Below are positions 46,381-59,778 of a DNA stretch of 64,000 bases, in pieces. The DNA lies in assembly GCA_026874595.1 (NCBI GenBank), contig CM049311.1:9091676-9155675 (forward strand). Direction: 5' to 3'. Origin of the DNA: Sipunculus nudus (Eukaryota > Annelida > Sipuncula > Golfingiida > Sipunculidae). A program made the position numbers and the translations under genes. Within the stretch, counting starts at the first letter, position 1. Every line of letters begins with the position of its first letter. The notes beneath the pieces were generated by a model. The model saw nothing but the letters and a program-made list of their open reading frames with translations, was not told the origin of the DNA and ran no database searches.

Positions 46381-47529
46381 CTTATATCCCCCTTGTTTTA
46401 TCACCTATAATTATTCCCGAACAATACCCAGAATGTTAAGTAACATTATCATTTACAGAGTATATACATGTCACATTATAAACAATGGGCTTATTTTCGC
46501 CTGAGAAAAAAGTGGACATAAGAGTGATTTGCAAGATAAGTTACAATTAACAATGACGGTTCTACTGTGTTTCTTCTGTAATGTTTCTTATCCTTGTTAA
46601 GAAGATGTTGTACAAGCGCAGAATTGGACCTCTGTTCACGCAGGCTTGTTATGATAAACAGGAGCACATATACTATGGTTTCTCACATGAACACCCAACA
46701 TATAAAACAAGTGAGGATCAGATAGAAGGTCCGTGTGCCGGGATGGTTGTACTGGGAAACTTTTGAATTCTGTCAAAACTAACAGCGTGAGTTTATGCAC
46801 ATATTATCGCAAATATTTATGTACCTTTAATGAAAAAAGATATAGGTTGGCCCCTCCGGCACAACATTGCCAGGATGTTGTTGTCCTAAACTATACGGTA
46901 GTAGTAATTGTAGTAAGTATAACAGGATCTATTCGAGTACTAACCTCACTAGCTGGATTATTTTAAGGATGGCATAGATTAAAATTTAATCTAGAAGCTT
47001 TCATCTGGAATATTAGCTTCGTATGAATGGCTGCTGTAATCATCTTAACAGGTTACACCATGGTTAGCTTGGCTTTTCTTTAATTAGGATAGTTTAATCT
47101 CCGTGATCCGTAGTAATCCCGTGGCTGTAGCTCTGACGCATGTTCCAGCTACCGCCAGAGGTCTTTTTTTCCCTAATTTTGTTCTCCTTTTGCTGTTTGT
47201 GAAAATGCTTCTAATCGCTGTTGTTTCTTAATCATGACTTGATCCAATAATTATTAAAATACAATTGTTCGATCTAGACATTCTAAACATCTTCTGGCTG
47301 TCTTCCCGTCCGCTTCTTATTCAAATTAGCCAGTCATCTTGTACACAGCTTATCTGATCATCATTATAACAAAATGACGCTTAGGGAGATATAGATGCTT
47401 CTTTCAGCACTTTTATTTTTTTATTGGCTTCAGTTGATTTTTAATCAAAATTTAAAGTTTAAATAATTGATTTTATTTCGTTTTAATGAAGAATGCATCG
47501 TAAAATCTCCAACATACAAGATGGAAGCC
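46381..47529. other. Flank of psi-C
   Basis: 46381-46895 matches gene A downstream DNA (20242-20495) without repeat R2. From 46900 to 47530 nothing is recognised. Confidence 0.55.
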
Positions 47530-47878
47530 TTTATATTATCAGTACTACAGTCCAATTGCAGTAAAGTTCATTTGCAGGACCTGCAACACAATAAATATAT
47601 TTTGGATACAAAATATTGTGAGGGTTGTTACTTTATATAATTGTTTATATAATCCGGTTGATTTGTTATCCAAAGCAATCAAGACATGTCAAATGATTTT
47701 GTCCTGAATTCAGAGAAATTTTCAGTATTATGACGTCACTGCATCCTTTGTAATACAGCCCGCATTTGAGTTTAATTGTTATTATTTCTCGCCGTATATA
47801 GCACACAGTATTACCCAGACTATGATACTCCTTAACAGGCAGACAGCAGAGAGGTATGTGTGTGAATCATGATGACAA

Positions 47879-47925
<47 letters not shown>
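47879..47925. repeat. (TA)n microsatellite upstream of psi-D
   Basis: Longer than the interrupted version at the matching place upstream of gene B (about 37917-37955). Confidence 0.95.
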
Positions 47926-47932
<7 letters not shown>

Positions 47933-48269
47933 GAATATATGTATTCTATACTATACTCAACTAAACTATACTATAGTATGCTATAATTTAAAAAAATATA
48001 CTATACCATATTTATTTTATTTTATTTCTATTTTATGTATACATATATTTTACCAGGATGGCCAATTCAGCATGTTTGGCTGTTTTTCTATGGGGTCCTG
48101 GAAATATCACAGAGAAATATACATTGACAATGAGATATACATTACATATATATATTAAAATAGTCATGAAAAAAAAAAAATGAAATAATGATCTTAACAT
48201 AAATATAATTAAAACATAGAGTGTTTAATATTACACAAATGTAAACATATACAATTATATTGGTCGAGC

Positions 48270-51200
48270 AACTGAAATCCCGAGTTTAAAACATGGAAAT
48301 CATCATAGAAAGGATTTTTATAGTTGTTTAAAACGCTTAACATCAGTTGCGTGTCTAATAATATTGGGATGTTGATTCCAGTGATGCGTACCTGCGTGAA
48401 GGAAGCTTGATTTAAATCTGGCAGTTCTCCGTTTTACTATGTCAAGATTGCCACTGGTCGTGTGTCGTGCATTGTATGGATTACATGCATATTTGAGTTT
48501 ATGAATAAAAGTAGGAGGTGCATCACCATTTTAAAACTAAAAGATTTACAAAATAGCGATACCTCTGTTCAACGGTCATCCAACCTAACTGAATGAATAA
48601 TGATGCTGGAGAAGTAATAATATCGAAGTTTTTTGTAACAATACGGGCAGCTTTATTTTTTAGTCTCTGGATTTTTTTACTTGTACATTTTCGAGCATCC
48701 ACCCCAAACAGAAATACAGTAATCAATATGGCTTTGAATAAGAGAATGATATATGTGTTTGTAGAAACTTGCTGAGTCGGTATAAGGACATGTAATTTTG
48801 TGATAATTTCATCGTAAATATAATCTAAATGGTCCTTCTAGTTTTCCAGTCCTGAGGAACAATGCTAGATGAAAGAGAAAGATTAAATCGATGAGCCTAG
48901 CATGGAGAAATTACAGATGAAGTTATTTTGAAAAAGAATACGGACATCCCTAACATATCATCCTTTAATGTTGCATCTAATTGTATTAAACGAGAATGGA
49001 CAAAACAAGTAGAAACAAGAGAAAATAGAACGTTTTTGCAGAAGAATTGATGATAAACGATTTTGTTTCAATTTTCCCTTGGAAATCTTCATTTAAAAGT
49101 TTTCCCGCTAAACTGAAGAAATCGTTAAATTTAATACAGTCGATATCAGTATTTGTTTTTTCTGTGTTCTTATTTGAAGGGATTGCGTACTTAAGTGCCT
49201 TCAAAGTTGTATTAGGTTTAGAGACGTTTGAAAGAATTAGATCAGAATAGAAGCAAGTATCACGAAGACGTCTATATAAATTCCAGTCAGAGGCACTCTT
49301 CGTCTGTCATGCTTTTTTATTCGCAAATTGACACGCAAATATTAAATTTAGTATTTTATCAGTCGCCCATTTATTCAGGGTAGATTTTTCTCGTCGTTTG
49401 TAGAATAGAGCATCATTATTGCAGAATTTTCAAATTCAGATTGCCACATCTTCCATGCCAAATTAAGATAAGTCATGTTAGGAATTAAAGATGACATGAT
49501 AAAAGATGAACGTATTTCTTGAATAAATTTATCCTTGTTAAAAAGTCCTAAGTTGCGACAGTGTACATATTTTGTATTTTTCTTTTCATCATTTTGTTTC
49601 TTTTAAATTATTGCCGTTAGAAAGTGATCACTCACTGTCAACTGGTAAACTTAAGAGCTGTAATGCTTTTTAGGATTAGATATATAAATAAGGTTTATCA
49701 ATGTTTTTGAATGTTTGGTAACACGAATGGGTATAGTAATTTGTTATTTCATCCTAAAATACCGTTCTGCTAAAGCAAGTTTACTTGATTTCAATCTGTT
49801 TGGCTGCAAGTAATCAACATTAAAATCCCCCAACAAAATGACGTACTTAGAGATCTTAAAAGCATGACCAATAACATCTAGTAATTCATCAATATATTCG
49901 CTTGATTCATTCGGAGGCCTGTAAACGGATCTTATTAAAATAGTTTTCATCCCGATGGCATTTTTCACCCATACACTTTCAATGCCACCAGACACTAGAA
50001 AAAATACTTGCGGTTTTAGGGATGTTAAAATATACATAATTACACTTCGCCGTGTCAGTGACTGTCTTGTCTAAAATGCCCATAATGTTCGATGGAGACC
50101 GATGAATCAAGAACCTGTTTGTTAAGCCAAGACTCGGTTAAACTAAAACATATGCCCTAAAACGAAAGCACATTTGGCGAATCTCATCAACGCTCGGTAT
50201 TAAACGACGTACATTAAGATGCGCTAAAATTGTACCCTTAGCTTCTGATCAGCTGGCCAACTCATCTACTAATAAGTACAAGTTATTGATTATCGGAAGC
50301 TATGGGTCGTCATTGGGTAATTTGGAGTTTTCATCGCTAAACTAACTGGATTGTTTATGTACCATTATGAATATGATCAGATTTGGCCTGCAAGTCTATG
50401 TGATGTGCAAAATTGCTCAGCAGAACACTACATCCCCGATTGTTCAAGTGTACCACATCCCGACCAATGTGTGAACAATATTATTGATACTGTCAAGATA
50501 TGGCCATTTGTTATGGAATCACCAAGAATAATAATACCCAAAGACGATTTCGAACAAAGATGTTCTGTAGTCGTCGGGTTTCCACACCGGGCGATAATTG
50601 GTGTAGAATGAAGAGATGTATTCACTGGCTGAGCACTGGCCAGCTCACATTCCTGGAAAGAGACATCACTTTTATAATCAAATGAAGACTATTCCGAGGC
50701 AGTACACGTTGTTTCATCCAGACATATCATCAAGCCCATTGTTGTCGGAAGGTATGATGTTTGATACGTCCGAAGTGCGAACAATGGTAAAATATGATTG
50801 ACAGGAGTTTGATGATTCATGGTGATGGGTTCCATTCACCAGTTGCTGTTAAAGCTGGGATTTTTCATCTGTCATATTCATGAGTTTTATGTGATAATGC
50901 CTTATGTAGATCTGAGTGCAATAACAGGAGCTTTCCAGGTTGTATGTTTAATGCATATACCGTTTCTGATGGAACATGACACTAGAGGCAAGTCAAAACA
51001 GTATGGTTTTCACTTTCAAGGTCGCCAGTCAACTTTAAATGGAACCACTAAACACATAAAGTACATTGCACCATAGATTGGTCACTATGTTTATTGCTGT
51101 AGATACACTTATTGGAACAATAAATATTTCTTTGCTCTGGAGTCGAAGTATTTTTATTAGATTTTCTCCGAGTATTTAGAGCAGCAGTGGCATTATTTTG

Positions 51201-51390
51201 GTCCGACCCCGCCGTACTGGAATCATAAGTAGATCTAGATAATACAGGTGGTGATGATGTCTGATCAGCGGTGATTGATACCTGATCAGCTGTCGACGGG
51301 ACACTGGTTAAGGAGTGTCGTTTTATCGAGCTGCGAGTATTCTTTGACTTTTGTCGACTGGCTGCAGATTAATCATCATTTGCTCTAGGT
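48270..51390 (-). mobile_element. Internally deleted LINE inserted in the right arm
   Basis: Minus strand, in order: a PHD-like zinc-finger remnant of ORF1 (MVQCTLC, stop, WFH, about 51080-50980); an ORF1-like ILGDSITNGH segment near 50530; endonuclease (LIRSVYRPPNESSEYIDELL, VILLGDFNVDYL, 50037-49744); pre-RT linker (FNDFFSLAGKLLNEDF, 49204-48986); start of RT (VPQDWKT, about 48850); then directly the C-terminal part (KKIQRLKNKAARIVTKNFD, 48726-48523, and in the next frame HHWNQHPNI to 48310). The RT catalytic core is absent. Not the same family as the LINE at 3511. Confidence 0.75.
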
Positions 51391-52335
51391 CACACTGACT
51401 GCTTAATTTTGTATTATGAAATATGTACCTATTTTATACAGTTTTTTTACGGGGAATTGAACATAATTATTCTGCATGAGATTACAAAAATGTGTTACAT
51501 ACTTGACCATACCCTTCACAAATAAACATAGTCACATCCAAAGCCCGTCAGGATATTAGCATTTAAAATTTGAGCAGTGTGTTAACAATAAACGACTGTT
51601 ACATTCCGTCAAAATTTTTTAAATATATGTACTTTTTTTTATTATGTGTGACATCAACATCAGTTTCATTCATATAAGCTAACTGATAGCAAAATTTCTG
51701 AAAATATCTCCTGGACTTTTCCGGCCCTCCACGTGTTCCCACTCTTAAGAAAACCGTCGACGATATGTATTTCTTTTGCTTTTGATCCTTTAACTGGATT
51801 ATTATTATTATTTGATTTCAAAAGAATTTAGTTCTTATTCTGTATTACCGTTGAATGTTTACTTGTATCTTTGACATTTTCTAATAGGTTTCTCAAAATA
51901 CGAGGACGTTTGCGAGTTTTATGTTTGTGCGTTATATAACGTTCACGTGTATATCTATATGATAAATATTTTAAGAATTTTATTTTTTTCTATATATTAA
52001 ATATTGGCTGTAAATATTATATTTTATCTTTATTTATACAATGAGGTTTCCATTAAAAATTTGTTATTATAGCGGAGTCATCGATCTCGCGGAATCAGGT
52101 TCAGACTAGCCCTTTGGTAATATCAAGGAGGTTTAATATTTCCTAAGTATTGTGAAACGTACATGTACTTGTTCTTTCCGGAGGGAAGGGGGTTAGGTGA
52201 CGAAGTGACGTCTGCTTAATCCTTACCGTAAACTGGTACAGTAATGGCAATTTAACTATAGTAACTATTTAATTTATATGTAAGTATATATAACCACTAA
52301 TCAATGTGTATTGTTTCTTTAGTTGTCCCAAGTCA

Positions 52336-52405
52336 ATGGCGATTTTACATACCACAGTTGTCGTTGTCATGGTTACCATGGTAATGAAGACCTTTGGTGA
52401 TGGCG
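52336..52405 (+). pseudogene. psi-D exon 1: signal peptide
   Basis: [20 protein letters not shown], 70 nt, phase 1, donor GGCG|gtaata. Nearly identical to gene B exon 1. A clean acceptor tttctttag lies 15 bases before the ATG. Confidence 0.82.
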
Positions 52406-52848
52406 GTAATAATTCCATATACAATATAACTTACACTTTTCTTTATTTTCAATGAATGTAATGTCATAAATGTGTTATCGTGATAAAATATGCTACTCTT
52501 CAGCCATGAATCATGACATTTTCATTCCAAACAACCAATATATTGTAACGAGTATGTTTTATTGTAACAATATTTTTTATGTGCATGATTAACTGTCTTC
52601 TGCTTTGACTTATTAGTGTTAAGGTGTCTATTATTCAAATACGAGCCTCTGAAATGAATTTTGATGATATGTCTCAGAATACCTATTAACGATTCTAAAT
52701 TTTTGTCATGAATTTTCGTATAATTACCTAAAATTACCACTTTTTGAATAATGTATGAAAAACAATAATGTTATGAAAACTATCGAATAATTTAAACTTT
52801 ACTGAACCAGGAATTCCTGTTCTGGCAATGAGGTTTTGTTTTACACAG

Positions 52849-53085
52849 GTCCCTGTGATGTAGCAGACGACACCCCTGGCCCACACAGCCTCACGTGTCG
52901 CCGAAAGTGGTGGGTTGAGGGCGGATGTAAACTCAACAAGAAGAGTGGTCCAGACAAATATGAATACAAAGACAATATCCAGAATATGACGGCGGGACAA
53001 TACAAAGAAACTGTTCAAGATATCAAGTCATATGCAGTTTGGGGTCACCCATTTTACCAAAAAGAGTGTTATGGATATATGTTTT
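52849..53085 (+). pseudogene. psi-D exon 2: Cys-rich domain 1
   Basis: [32 protein letters not shown]; intact and in frame, one codon longer than gene B. Donor TTTT|gtcagt, weaker than gtgagt in gene B. Confidence 0.83.
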
Positions 53086-54887
53086 GTCAGTATGCAGGTG
53101 GTTTTTGAAGGAATCCGTAAATAAATCAATTATATATTTATTAGCCATTAATTCAGCAAATAAATAATATATATGCATATATTTATGTATCTCTGAAAAA
53201 ATATATAAGTATCTCTTGCTCTGTCTTACACACACGCACTCGCACACACGCACTCGCACACAAACTCTCGCATATATATATATATATATATATATATGAT
53301 GTTGCTATTAAATGGTCGTTTAACAGTACTTATTTACAACTGTTATCCCTTCATGTGCTGCATGTTAAATGATCCGTAAATAAATTAATAATGTATAAAT
53401 ATATATATATTTATGTGTATATATATGCCTATTAAATCACAATATATATGAAATACAATAATATATACATATATGTTAAATATATATATGAAATAAATAT
53501 ATATGAAATACAAATGTATATCTATGTATAAATAACTATGTAATTGGTATTAACTGGTCGTTTAACGAAACTAATTTACAACTATTATCCCTTCATGTCA
53601 AATTTTGTTCACGTTCGTAATGTGATTTAGAAACGTAATATTAGAGTAAGTTACTAAATTACGTGCAATTATGAATTAGTTTAGGCATGGTAAATTTTAT
53701 ACCCTTGTGTTAAAAAGAATATGGACTATGAGCGTCCATACTAATCTGGGAAGTAGCTTTTTTGTTTTTTTTCCGAAGCCTTAGAATGATTGACACTTGT
53801 GGACGCCATGCGGGCGAGTTCTCAAAATCGCTATTCACAATGTAGCCCCATTTCGGTCCTCTGACAATAGAGTCCAAGACCAGCGTACTGGCAGCAGAGT
53901 GCCTTAACATCCTTCAACGAGGACTGCACTCTTAGGCTTCACGAGGATGCAAATATTTTCTTAATTTTAGTTTTTTAGTTAGTTTTTTAATATACTTTCT
54001 AATAACTCTACCATTATGGTAAATCAAATCCCTCTACGTTTGTTGAATTTCTGACCGCATGAATCGGCCTACAGGCGTTGTACAGGATATAGGACTTCAG
54101 CCAACTTGTTCGCGATTTTGAAAATGAATCATTACAATAGAGATGGATTTTCAAAATGCTTTATCAATTTACATGTATTATTTTGTTTTAATTAATTATT
54201 CGAAGCCTTATCTTATGATCATATCGTCTGTTTTCCACGTAATAAATGTAACAGGATACATGATCGTTGCCGTACATTCATCCATATAGCCTGTATCACG
54301 ACTTTAATTAGGCCATTAATTCCAGTAGAATTTGTGCAGTGTTGTTGCTTAAATTAAAACTTGACCTAAACCGAAATTACCATATGTTAAATTAGCTGTT
54401 AAACAGATCCATATCACGACATTGCTTCAGACGCCTCAAGATAAGGCAACACTAACTCAGAGATGATTTATGGAATTAATATTTTACCTTTCCGGAGTCT
54501 TGAACGATCCAACTTCCCAGATGCAACTTCCGGTTGAGTCCTTGTAAACAGATACGACCTTTGGAATTCAATCTCCAGACGTGATTTGTAAGGTGTTTTA
54601 GCCTGGATCGTTAATCAGAAACAACAAAAAATCTGTTGGCAGACTTTCATCTTTACAAAACTCAGATAAAAAACGGGTGCTTCAATATTAAAGCTTAACT
54701 TCCGCCAATGCCATAAATTACAAATAATAAATGTCTCATTGGAGCATGTCATAAACCCTTATAGATATACTTATCTGTTACAAGATTGGTTACATTCACA
54801 CAATAAATATACTTCTCTCTATCAATAAGTGTCCCTGTCCATATAATGATGACACCGACGGACACTTATTAGTATGAGTAACGCATG

Positions 54888-54893
<6 letters not shown>

Positions 54894-54945
<52 letters not shown>
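54894..54945. repeat. (TA)n microsatellite, psi-D intron 2
   Basis: About 50 bases directly before the TIR element. Confidence 0.97.
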
Positions 54946-54948
<3 letters not shown>

Positions 54949-55298
54949 AAACGACGTTGTGTCAAAGTCGAAGGGTCAGGTGAATTTACTTTGACACAAC
55001 TGGAGTTAGACACACCGATATTCATTATATTCTCGAGCCTTAATTATTATCAATAAATGGAGAACATGTATAGGGCCTATATCATAAAGGCCTATTTCAT
55101 GACTTCCAGTTAGGTGATAGAATTACTGGCTTAGGACCAACAAAACTTCTCGACACTTCCGGTTTTTCGATAAATCCAAGCTTGATACAAAAAGTTAAAT
55201 AAGTAAGGTTTTAACTGTTTCTTACAGGGACAACAAATTCGACTTCGACACATGCGGGAATTCGACTTAACCGAGTTCGACACAACGAAGTTTTACTG
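54946..55298 (+). mobile_element. TIR element (mariner/pogo-like MITE) in psi-D intron 2
   Basis: Starts AGTAAAACGACGTTGTGTC and ends with the imperfect complement GACACAACGAAGTTTTACT, flanked on both sides by TA-rich DNA consistent with a TA target. About 350 bp, no coding capacity. A (TA)n tract abuts the left end. Diverged counterpart in gene B intron 2. Confidence 0.65.
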
Positions 55299-55615
55299 TA
55301 TATAATTATATTTATGCAAATATATATAATTATAGCAACATATTAGACATTAATATACCTTTACCCCTAATTACCTTTGGGATCCAAAAAAGAGGCCTAG
55401 ATTTTAAAGATTTTGGAATTAATCACCAAAAGGTCAGCAAACATATTTGGAATGACGGGGTCATTTACCTTCCCGTGGTGCAAACCAATACAGAAATTAA
55501 AAGAAGAAAATTGCATACTTAATAATGACCATGCATGTACAAAAAAGTCAAGGCTCACACAGTTTTTAAATCATCATCCCTTTTTGAGCTTCTTGAAGCA
55601 TCCTTTTTTTCACAG

Positions 55616-55871
55616 CTGACTGCACGATAGATGAGAGTTTTGGGCCTCACAGGATGAACTGTCTGAAGGAACACTGGCAAGAGGCCGGGTGTTTCTTGAA
55701 CGGAACCGGAAGTCCGACTTATGCCAAGCACAGCGTGGAATGGTGGAACTCGGGCACAGTCAAAGACATGAGGGAACACATGTCCATCTACAAACAGAAA
55801 GCAGACGAAGGACAGAGCAACGAGAAAGGGGGTCCCTTACCGGACACTTTGCTACGGCATGAGAGACACCA
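55616..55871 (+). pseudogene. psi-D exon 3: Cys-rich domain 2, frameshifted
   Basis: CTIDESFGPHRMNC and on through VEWWNSGTV, then one extra base in a G run (aaagggggtccc against gaaggcgtccc in gene B) shifts the frame and the fourth Cys is lost. Donor A|gtacgt kept. Confidence 0.87.
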
Positions 55872-55949
55872 GTACGTTTATTGCATGTTCGTCAGCTGCG
55901 TATGTCTGTGTGTTTGTGTGTTTGTCACGACTCTACAGGCCACAATTTT

Positions 55950-57960
55950 GCAGCATCCACTTGGAAACTTACAAAGATGATTGAAAACCAAAATTCCTGG
56001 AACCCTATTGTTTTCAGTTAAAAAAGGGTCAACGGTCAAGGTCATCGTTAAACGTCAAAACCGTTTTGCTCCATATCTTTGTAACAATGGTCGTATCAAC
56101 TTCAGTCAAAGCTCATTTTCGTTGCCATTCAAATCCTTTCTTCCGGAGTGTAGCTGCCTCAAATTTGTTGTAACCATTGTAACGCATTTTAAGGAAAACT
56201 AAAAGGTCTATTTTTTAACTTTTTCAGTTTTAATGCTAAAGAGGTCTAGTTTTATTCATTAGGTAGAGCTCATTTAGTACTACAAGATGTTATTACAGGT
56301 CTTACAATATCTCTTTTAATATCTCGTCAAACAAGATATTTCCAGATATCACTTAGTGATATCCTAGACGCCACAAGTATAAAGGAATCATCTTAAAACT
56401 GATATATCTTATGTCCTACACCAATATCTTGAAATTATTTTTCATTTGTGGAATATGAACACTGTACTCGAAACACTATAACATATATATTTTTACCGCA
56501 TCTCTAAAACTGTCAACCTTACATACATAAACTATAACTCATTTTGTTTCTCTATACCTTCTTTTTAAGATTATTAAGTCATATGTTATCTCACATGTGA
56601 AACTGTTTCAGTATGTCTGCCCGTTTGTCAGTTATCCTTAATTTAAAAGTTTTGCAGAAACCTTTCGAAACTTGTACTAAGTGATTTTTCATTTTCGGGA
56701 AATAGCGACTACAAAAACTAGGGCTCATTTTCTTCCTCTCTGTCTTCAACGTGACCTGGTTTAGTCACCTGCCCTCCACTTTGAGTCAATTTGTCAGTAT
56801 GTCTGTCTAATTGTCTTCAATTCGGTTTTCTTGCTGGTTCTTCAGTGTTACATATAGCATTCTACAGTCCTTAGTTTTCCAGGAGTCACTTTGTAACGGA
56901 GACATATCATTTACATGAAAGATTTCATGAATCGTATATGTATAATTCAAATAAGTGAAAGTTCAAGGTCAAGGTTATCAAAACACATCAGAATTTTATA
57001 TTGATCTAAACTTTGACAATGATGGTCCTATTTTCACAAACTATGGGTCATTTACTTGCTCGTTGTCTTCTTCGTAACCTGGTCAAGTCATGTGACCACT
57101 ACTTTGTATCACTTGGTCAGTATGTCTGTTTGTTTGTCAGTTGTCCTTAACCGAGCTTACCTTTTGGTTCTTGCGTCTTATATATAGCATTCTACAGGGT
57201 ACAGTTTAGCAGGAATAACTTTTAACTTAAAAATATCCTATACAGGAACAATTTATGTTTATCATTTATAGAGGTCGAAGTTTAAGGTCAATTTCATCAA
57301 CAAACGTCAAAACTTGTTTTCCCTCATCAATTTGTTAATATAAGTCTTATTTTAGCGACCTAAGGCTCATTTTCCCCTCTTTTTCATTGCTTATTTATTG
57401 GATTGTTTTTTCGTCATTTCTGGCAAGTGCTCGACCTCTGGTCGTCTAGTTTGTATGTTATCACGACTCCACAGACTACAATATTGAAACAAACGTACAG
57501 AGATGATGGAAAGCTAAAAGTTATGGAACTTTTGTTCTTGTTCAATATAGGTCAAAGGCCAAGGTCATCCAAAAAAGATGAAATCTTATTCAAGTCATAA
57601 CTTTGTCAATATAAGTCCTATCTTTACATACTGAAGCTCAATTTCTTAATCTTGATCTTCTCCATACTCTGGTCTAGTTGAATGGTCTCAGTTTATGTCA
57701 AGTTGTCAGTATATCTGTCTGTCTGTCAGTTGTCCTCAATTTCGCCTGCTTGCTGGTACAACAGTTTTGCAGGAATCACCCTGTAACTCAAACATAACAT
57801 GTATTGCGACGATTTCTGGGAGCTGTATGTGTATTTCTTAATAGGTCAAATTTCAAGGTCATGGTCATCAATACACGCCAATATCTTATTGCCTTCATAA
57901 TAGATTGATATTTCCCTTTTCTGGCACAGCCGTTATGTGTATCAGAAGGCGATTAGAATT
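55950..57960 (+). repeat. Diverged tandem repeat, period about 300 bp, psi-D intron 3
   Basis: Inverted counterpart of the gene B array, with AAGGTCAAGGTCATC-type cores near 56030, 56966, 57283, 57556 and 57856. About 2.0 kb against 1.2 kb in gene B, so unit number differs between arms. Confidence 0.7.
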
Positions 57961-58831
57961 CTATTATTTAAATACTGAGCGAAGGTTGATTTCACGAGTT
58001 TGATTATCATACATCAACCTTTAATGAGACGATGTGCTCTTGTAGTCAGATTAAGTCACATTGTTAAGGCTTCAAGGTGTAAAGATTTTATCAAAATTAA
58101 AGAACGTAACCGAGAATAGAGGAGGCCGTCGTCTTTTTGCCGTGCCTTTAGTCGTTATTTTGGAAGTGTCACTGGAAGGTGACTGGAGGAGGGAGTTTAA
58201 TTAGAGTTTAAGCCATAATTTTTCTGGGCCATATAAGGCAAAAGTTGTAATCTGTTTAGAGATAGCTAAAATTTAGTTTATACTAACGTATCGTGTTTAA
58301 TGTATAAAGAGCATTTTACGTACAATTTTATTATGTATGTTGAATGACAGTGTGTGACGTCTCTTCTTATACAGCTCAACTGGTTGCCTTTAGGTTAGGC
58401 ATTGAGTATAGCTATATAATTTGTGCATTAATTTCTATTATGTGAAGCCCCTGGTTGCCTCAAAGTAAAATCCATCATTCGATAGGGCTTTAGATCGGGT
58501 AATGTCAGGAATCAGTTGAAGGCTTCAAGACATAATTGCAAAACATTTTTAGTGTAGTTTTAGTGTAGTTGGACCACTTTAATGTCACAGACAATTTTTG
58601 CTACATCAGGGACTTAAAAATATCAAATAAAACGTGTTGTTTTTGTTCATCAAATGTTAAAGTAATTATAATTATGTGCACTAAGCTTACCCTAATGAAA
58701 GCTTTAAGAATGACTATCGTATGCAAGTCTTTCTTTTCGATGTTTTACTGAAGAACTACACCATATTTAGTGCTATCATCTTTATTAGCATATAAATGTA
58801 TTTATATGAATATGCATTTTATACTATTCAG

Positions 58832-58944
58832 CTGTATGTGGTGATGATGAGAAAGTCGGTCCTCACAGTATGGAATGTCTGCTCAAACTGTGGACTGAGG
58901 CGGGATGTTTGGAAGTTGGTACGGGCAGTCCTACCACTAATAAG
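58832..58944 (+). pseudogene. psi-D exon 4: Cys-rich domain 3, first half
   Basis: [25 protein letters not shown]; 113 nt, splice sites kept. Few changes from gene B. Confidence 0.85.
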
Positions 58945-59076
58945 GTCGGCACACTTAATTAAATGACAACGGTTCCGTATAACTATTAATACAAGCTTTA
59001 ACATTAATCGATATTCTTCCCGTTATAAAGCATAATAAAACCAATGAACTGAGGAATAAATGTGTAAATTGATACT

Positions 59077-59452
59077 CTCACACACGGGAGTATAAATTTC
59101 ATTATAAGCTTGAAATGATTCTACAGAAACATGTAGTCTGGTGGAACAGACGCACAGTCGGGGAGCTGAGGCGGATTATGGCTGGGTACCACCTGGAAGC
59201 CGCCATGAACACTCGCAGGTCGGACGGAGAATATTACTTCAGTCTCTGTTTTCTCACACACGGGAGTATAAATTTCATTATAAGCTTGAAATGATTCTAC
59301 AGAAACATGTAGTCTGGTGGAACAGACGCACAGTCGGGGAGCTGAGGCGGATTATGGCTGGGTACCACCTGAAAGCCGCCATGAACACTCGCAGGTCGGA
59401 CGGAGAATATTACTTCAGTCTCTGTTTTCTCACACACGGGAGTATAAATTTC
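59077..59452 (+). repeat. 176-bp tandem duplication in psi-D
   Basis: CTCACACACGGGAG occurs at 59077, 59253 and 59429, exactly 176 bp apart. The unit spans the end of intron 4 and most of exon 5. The third unit is cut after 'aaatttc'. Confidence 0.92.
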
Positions 59453-59506
59453 GCAGGTCGGACGGAGAATATTACTTCAGTCTCTGTTTTGGAACACTGG
59501 AGAAAG
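59127..59506 (+). pseudogene. psi-D exon 5, tandemly duplicated and scrambled
   Basis: Two acceptors (59125-59126 and 59301-59302) start the same [16 protein letters not shown] segment. Neither copy reaches the proper end directly: copy 1 runs into intronic DNA and a TGA; copy 2 runs through 24 bases of intron DNA into a second 3' piece of the exon in a different frame. The only GT donor (59507) would leave phase 0, not phase 1. Confidence 0.85.
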
Positions 59507-59708
59507 GTATTTAATAAATGCTTGTACAATAATTACTCCATCACGATGAACCATGGATTACCGAATGACCATACCTAAATGACCATACAATATATCGTTC
59601 ATTAATAATGGAATATATGCCTCTCAATGATACCATCATTTAATCATACGTAGAATTCTTTAAAAAATGAAAACTTTGTTTTAACCACCCCCATCCTTGT
59701 CTGAGCCG

Positions 59709-59710
<2 letters not shown>

Positions 59711-59777
<67 letters not shown>
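59711..59777. repeat. (CA)n(GA)n microsatellite, psi-D
   Basis: 19 CA units followed by GA units with one G insertion. Confidence 0.97.

Positions 59778-59778
<1 letters not shown>

Noticed and set aside
50351-50611. 86-aa plus-strand frame
   Set aside because: Antisense to the ORF1-like region of the LINE, whose minus-strand reading contains ILGDSITNGH.
59141-59578. 145-aa frame in psi-D
   Set aside because: It reads the duplicated exon 5 in the wrong frame; its repeated [14 protein letters not shown] reflects the 176-bp tandem repeat, not a protein.
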